Shown: positions 57,162-60,041 of the stretch, in pieces
Position numbering within the stretch: the stretch's first letter is position 1
Layout of the letters: each line of letters begins with the position of its first letter
Source: an uncultured Oscillospiraceae bacterium
Lineage (GTDB): Bacteria; Bacillota; Clostridia; Oscillospirales; Oscillospiraceae
DNA length: 60,041 nucleotides
NCBI GenBank assembly: GCA_910578505.1
Contig: CAJTPV010000018.1
Location: forward strand, 1-60,041
Direction of reading: 5' to 3'
Translations under genes and position numbers: made by a program
Notes under the pieces: generated by a model
What the model was told of the DNA's origin: nothing
The model's input: only the letters and a program-made list of their open reading frames with translations
Database searches by the model: none

Positions 57162-58532
57162 ATGGACAAGTTCTTCAAGATCTCTGAACGCGGCAGTACG
57201 TTCCGGGCAGAGATTGTAGGCGGCATTACCACCTTCTTTGCCATGGCCTACATTATCTTTGTCAACCCCAGCACCCTCTGCGTCAATCTGGCGGACGCGG
57301 CAAACCCGTTCTACCCCGCCATGCCCGGCGAGCTGTGGGCCCCGGTGCTGGTGGCCACCTGCGTGTCCGCCGCCATCGGCTGCTGTCTGACCGCCCTGCT
57401 GGCCAACGTCCCCTTCGCCCAGGCCCCCGGCATGGGCCTCAACGCCTTTTTCACCTACACGGTGTGCCTGGGCATGGGCTACACCTGGCAGGAGGGTCTG
57501 GCCATCGTGCTGCTCAGCGGCATTTTGTTCCTGGCGATCGCCGTGTCCCCCCTGCGCAGCAAGATCATTGCGTCCATCCCGGCATTTCTGAAAAACGCCA
57601 TTTCCGCCGGTATCGGCCTGTTCATCGCCTTCATCGGCCTGCTGAACGTGAACCTGATCTCCATCAGCGGCGCGGTGCCCGCCCTGAACTTCTCGTATAT
57701 GGACGGCGATGTGAAGGTGATCAATATGGCTGGTCTGCTGTGCATCATCGGCCTGCTGGTTACCGCTATTCTGATGTGCTTCAAAATCAAGGGCGCGATC
57801 GTCATCGGCATCGTGTTGACAACGCTGATCGGCCTGCCCATGGGCGTGACCGTCATCCCCGACAGCATCACCACCGAGGGCATCACCCTGGCCCCCCTGT
57901 TCATGAAGCTGAACTTGGGCGGCGTCATGGAGAAGGGCCTCCTGCCCCTGATTACCGCCGTCATCAGCTTCGCGCTGGTCGACTGCTTTGACACCGTGGG
58001 CACCCTCATCGGCACCGCCACCAACGCCGGCATGACCGACCGCCACGGCAACCTGCCCGGCGGCGACCGGGCCCTGGTGGCCGACGCCGTCGCCACCTGC
58101 TGCGGCGCGTGCCTGGGCACCTCCACTGTCACCACCTTCGTCGAGTCCTCCACCGGCATCTCCGAGGGCGCCCGGACGGGCCTCAGCTCCCTCGTTGTGG
58201 GCGTGCTGTTCCTGCTGGCGATCCCCCTGGCGCCTGTGGCCAGCATTATTCCCTCCGCGGCTACGGCTCCGGCGCTGATTATCGTGGGCGTGCTGATGAT
58301 GAAGAGCGCGGCCAGCATCACCTGGGATGATTTCGAGTGCGCGGTCCCCGCGTTCCTCACCATCTCCATGATGGCCTTCGCCTACTCCATCTCCGACGGC
58401 ATCGGCTTCGGCTTTATCTCCTACAGCATCATCAAGGTCGCCCGCGGCAAGGCCAAGGAGGTCCCCGCTCTGGTGTATATCATCGCGGTCCTGTTTGTTT
58501 TGAAGTATATTCTCACAAATATGCCCGCTTGA
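57162..58532 (+). CDS. NCS2-family purine permease (AzgA/guanine-hypoxanthine type)
   Basis: This is a 456-residue transporter with about 13 helices. The start FFKISERGSTFRAEIVGGITTFFAMAYIIFVNP and the motif FAQAPGMGLNAFFTYTVCLGMGYTWQ match the AzgA/PbuG subgroup, which imports guanine, hypoxanthine or adenine with protons. LVDCFDTVGTLIGTATNAG contains the family's acidic motif. The start is ATG 57162 with AGGAGGAG upstream. No purine riboswitch was recognised in the 144-base gap before it. Confidence 0.91.
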   Translation: MDKFFKISERGSTFRAEIVGGITTFFAMAYIIFVNPSTLCVNLADAANPFYPAMPGELWAPVLVATCVSAAIGCCLTALLANVPFAQAPGMGLNAFFTYTVCLGMGYTWQEGLAIVLLSGILFLAIAVSPLRSKIIASIPAFLKNAISAGIGLFIAFIGLLNVNLISISGAVPALNFSYMDGDVKVINMAGLLCIIGLLVTAILMCFKIKGAIVIGIVLTTLIGLPMGVTVIPDSITTEGITLAPLFMKLNLGGVMEKGLLPLITAVISFALVDCFDTVGTLIGTATNAGMTDRHGNLPGGDRALVADAVATCCGACLGTSTVTTFVESSTGISEGARTGLSSLVVGVLFLLAIPLAPVASIIPSAATAPALIIVGVLMMKSAASITWDDFECAVPAFLTISMMAFAYSISDGIGFGFISYSIIKVARGKAKEVPALVYIIAVLFVLKYILTNMPA

Positions 58533-58546
58533 TAAGTTAAAAGATT

Positions 58547-58588
58547 CCGGGTGGGAGAACAGAGGTGTTGTTCTCCCACCCGGTTTTT
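58547..58588 (+). terminator. Terminator after the purine permease
   Basis: The stem CCGGGTGGGAGAAC / GTTCTCCCACCCGG is followed by TTTTT; it can also serve the convergent gene. Confidence 0.88.
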
Positions 58589-58596
58589 CTATGGCT

Positions 58597-59565
58597 TTAT
58601 TCGTTGGACTCCGGCGGCTTGGGGGGCTGGGGCGGTCTGGGCGGCTTCGGAGGCCGGTTCATCTTCTTCCACCTCCAGCGGAGGAACAGGATGACAATGA
58701 CGACAATCACAGCCAGAATCAACAGGTTGAACCAGTTCCGGGCCAGGGCGATGCAGAACTCCTCCAGGCCGCTGATTCCCCTCTGCAGACCCAGGGAAAA
58801 GGCGCTGCCCAGCCGCTGGCCGAAGGTGACGGCCACCTCCTCGTCGGTGGAGAGCTTGTATACCTCCTCCAGCCGCAGGGTGATGGTGGAGTAGCCCACC
58901 AGACTGTCATACTTGCGCAGGCTCCCGGTCAGGCGCTCGATCTCCAGCTCCGTCTCGCTGATGGCGTTTTCCAGGGAAATAATGTCCTCCATGGCCTCGG
59001 CCTGGGAGAGCAGGTGGTGCAGGCGTTCCAGCTTGGTCTGCTGGGTGACCAGGCGGGACTCGCTGTCATAGTACGCCTCGCTGACGTCCTCCGCGTACTC
59101 GTCCCGGCTGGTGACGTGGGCGGCCTGCCCCGCCTGGTCCAGGAACGCGGTGAACGACTTGGCCGGGACGCGGACGGTACACCGCAGATTGCGGGCGCCG
59201 TAGCCCTGATAGACGCTGCGGTTCTCGAACCAGCCGCCCAGGCTCTCCACAATGCGGCTGATGGCCTGCTCCGCGCTGTCGAACTCCTTTGTTTCCAGCG
59301 TTATGTCGGCGGAGTAGATCACCTTTGTGTTGGCGGGGAGCGTGCCGGCGGATGCGTCAGCGCCGGTTTCGGTTGATTCCGGCGCGTCATAGTCGCCGCC
59401 CTCTGCCTCCCAACCGCCTGGGCCTGAATCGGTGCTGATGGTGGAATCCTTGGACCAGCTGCCCGCATTTCCGCCGCTGTCTCCGCCGCCGGCGCTGCCG
59501 CCGCAGGCGGCCAGAGATAGGACCAGCAGAAGGGACAGCAGGATGGGCAGGAACTTCTTTTTCAT
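58597..59565 (-). CDS. DUF4349 domain-containing lipoprotein
   Basis: This is a 322-residue protein. A lipoprotein signal ends in LAAC (Cys about residue 21), followed by a Gly/Ser-rich linker and the DUF4349 domain (VIYSADITLETKEFDSAEQAISRIVESLGGWFE and the coiled-coil SRLVTQQTKLERLHHLLSQA). One C-terminal transmembrane helix (NLLILAVIVVIVILFLRW) leads to a cytoplasmic proline-rich tail, PPKPPRPPQPPKPP. DUF4349 proteins are envelope proteins of unknown function. An AAGGAGG site precedes the ATG. Confidence 0.86.
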   Translation of the reverse strand: MKKKFLPILLSLLLVLSLAACGGSAGGGDSGGNAGSWSKDSTISTDSGPGGWEAEGGDYDAPESTETGADASAGTLPANTKVIYSADITLETKEFDSAEQAISRIVESLGGWFENRSVYQGYGARNLRCTVRVPAKSFTAFLDQAGQAAHVTSRDEYAEDVSEAYYDSESRLVTQQTKLERLHHLLSQAEAMEDIISLENAISETELEIERLTGSLRKYDSLVGYSTITLRLEEVYKLSTDEEVAVTFGQRLGSAFSLGLQRGISGLEEFCIALARNWFNLLILAVIVVIVILFLRWRWKKMNRPPKPPRPPQPPKPPESNE

Positions 59566-59711
59566 CGCATTTTCCTCCTTATTTTTTCTTGCAAGTGAGT
59601 GCCTCTGTTTTTATAGACGCAAAGAAAGCTGAGATGTTCCGTTTCCGCAGCAACTCTCCCCGGCAAAATTTTATCTTATGGTGACAGATGTTTCATTGCT
59701 TGAAAAACTTC

Positions 59712-59740
59712 TTGCTTGTCAGCGCCACCCACGATATAAT
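59712..59740 (+). promoter_or_regulatory. Promoter of the small protein at 59772
   Basis: TTGCTT (59712-59717) and TATAAT (59735-59740) are 17 bases apart. Confidence 0.7.
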
Positions 59741-59771
59741 AAAACCAGATCAAGGGAAGGAGGTTTCTCAG

Positions 59772-59921
59772 ATGTCTACTGAAAAGGAAATTATTATGTT
59801 CCAGAAATCTACGGTGTATGATTTGCTCCAGATCATCAAAAGGGATCCGGACAAAACGTATACAACCGCAGAGCTGGAGGAACTGTTGGCAGCGTATGTC
59901 AAAGGTCTGGAGCAATCTTGA
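59772..59921 (+). CDS. Small hypothetical protein (49 residues)
   Basis: This short charged helical protein contains YDLLQIIKRDPDKTYTTAELEELLAAYV. AAGGAGG lies eight bases before the ATG, and a good promoter and a terminator flank it, so it is very likely expressed. No family is recognised. Confidence 0.7.
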   Translation: MSTEKEIIMFQKSTVYDLLQIIKRDPDKTYTTAELEELLAAYVKGLEQS

Positions 59922-59924
59922 CGG

Positions 59925-59958
59925 AGAGGAGCAGGGGCCGGGAAACCGGCCCCACCTC
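59925..59958 (+). terminator. Hairpin terminator before repeat copy 5
   Basis: The stem GGGGCCGG-GAAA-CCGGCCCC is extended by GAGG/CCTC and followed by TATTATA, which is T-poor. Confidence 0.6.
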
Positions 59959-59961
59959 TAT

Positions 59962-60041
59962 TATACTTGCGACCAATAAAATTTATCTGGGACATGGAAG
60001 ACCCCTCCACCGCAAGCGGTCCCCCTCCCCTTTCAGGGGAG
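59962..60041 (-). repeat. MITE-like multi-hairpin repeat, copy 5 (cut by the window end)
   Basis: It begins TATACTTGCGACCAATAAAA exactly as copy 4, then the GACCCCTCCACCGC and CTCCCCTTTCAGGGGAG palindromes. The remainder lies beyond the window. Confidence 0.88.

Noticed and set aside
1..60041. tRNA or rRNA genes
   Set aside because: No cloverleaf with a TTCGAATC-type loop or rRNA signature was recognised by reading the intergenic gaps.

Overview
The window reads as a chromosomal segment of a GC-rich (about 60% or more by eye), endospore-forming anaerobic Bacillota, most like a gut Oscillospiraceae (Oscillibacter/Flavonifractor/Dysosmobacter type). This rests on SpoIIE, SigH and a SpoVB-like flippase; a glgC+glgD glycogen operon; HgdB/HgdC-type [4Fe-4S] enzymes; MMPL/GLUG surface proteins; and strong Shine-Dalgarno sites with TTGACA-17-TATAAT promoters. 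The taxonomic placement is inference. No rRNA, tRNA, CRISPR array, prophage or IS transposase was seen.

Layout. 1-4.4 kb: a polyamine ABC transporter operon (potABCD, minus strand) behind a strong promoter whose transcript opens with a stable hairpin. 4.6-7.7 kb: a SpoVB/MurJ-like flippase, a zinc-ribbon protein and an AraC regulator. 7.9-12.2 kb: a divergent topoisomerase IV-type parE-parC pair. 12.2-16.7 kb: an AT-rich lipoprotein that looks acquired, a COG2509 flavoprotein, an XdhC-family protein and a Panacea/PemK toxin-antitoxin pair. 16.9-22.9 kb: an MMPL exporter translationally coupled to a 1152-residue membrane-anchored GLUG-repeat protein. 22.9-26.3 kb: a broken DUF4143 ATPase gene and a three-gene HgdB/HgdB/HgdC-type operon with a structured leader. 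26.4-28.5 kb: a small membrane protein and a short SpoIIE. 28.7-37.5 kb: the glycogen operon glgB-glgC-glgD-glgA-glgP, next to a CdaR-type regulator. 39-46.6 kb: a pseudouridine synthase, an ECF-S-like membrane protein, a GNAT enzyme, ruvCAB, small regulators, glmM and sigH. 46.7-60 kb: accessory genes (DUF362 behind a MerR-type promoter, sugar acetyltransferase/Gfo-Idh/XRE operon, SNF and MFS transporters, tandem WYL proteins, NCS2 purine permease, DUF4349 lipoprotein).

The main non-genic signal is a family of about 187-bp multi-hairpin, MITE-like repeats. There are five copies, two of them cut by the window ends. All lie between genes, and the internal copies cluster in the last 20 kb. The termini are imperfect inverted repeats beginning TATAC. 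One copy sits directly between a promoter -10 box and a GNAT gene; another starts three bases after a stop codon.

Functionally the window mixes housekeeping (ruvCAB, glmM, sigH, topoisomerase), storage carbon (glg operon), envelope or secretion genes (MMPL-GLUG, lipoproteins, flippase) and scattered transport and regulation genes. The best candidates for undescribed biology are the MMPL-GLUG pair, the HgdB/HgdB/HgdC trio with its leader, the AT-hook-like tail on GlgB, the repeat family and several structured leaders.
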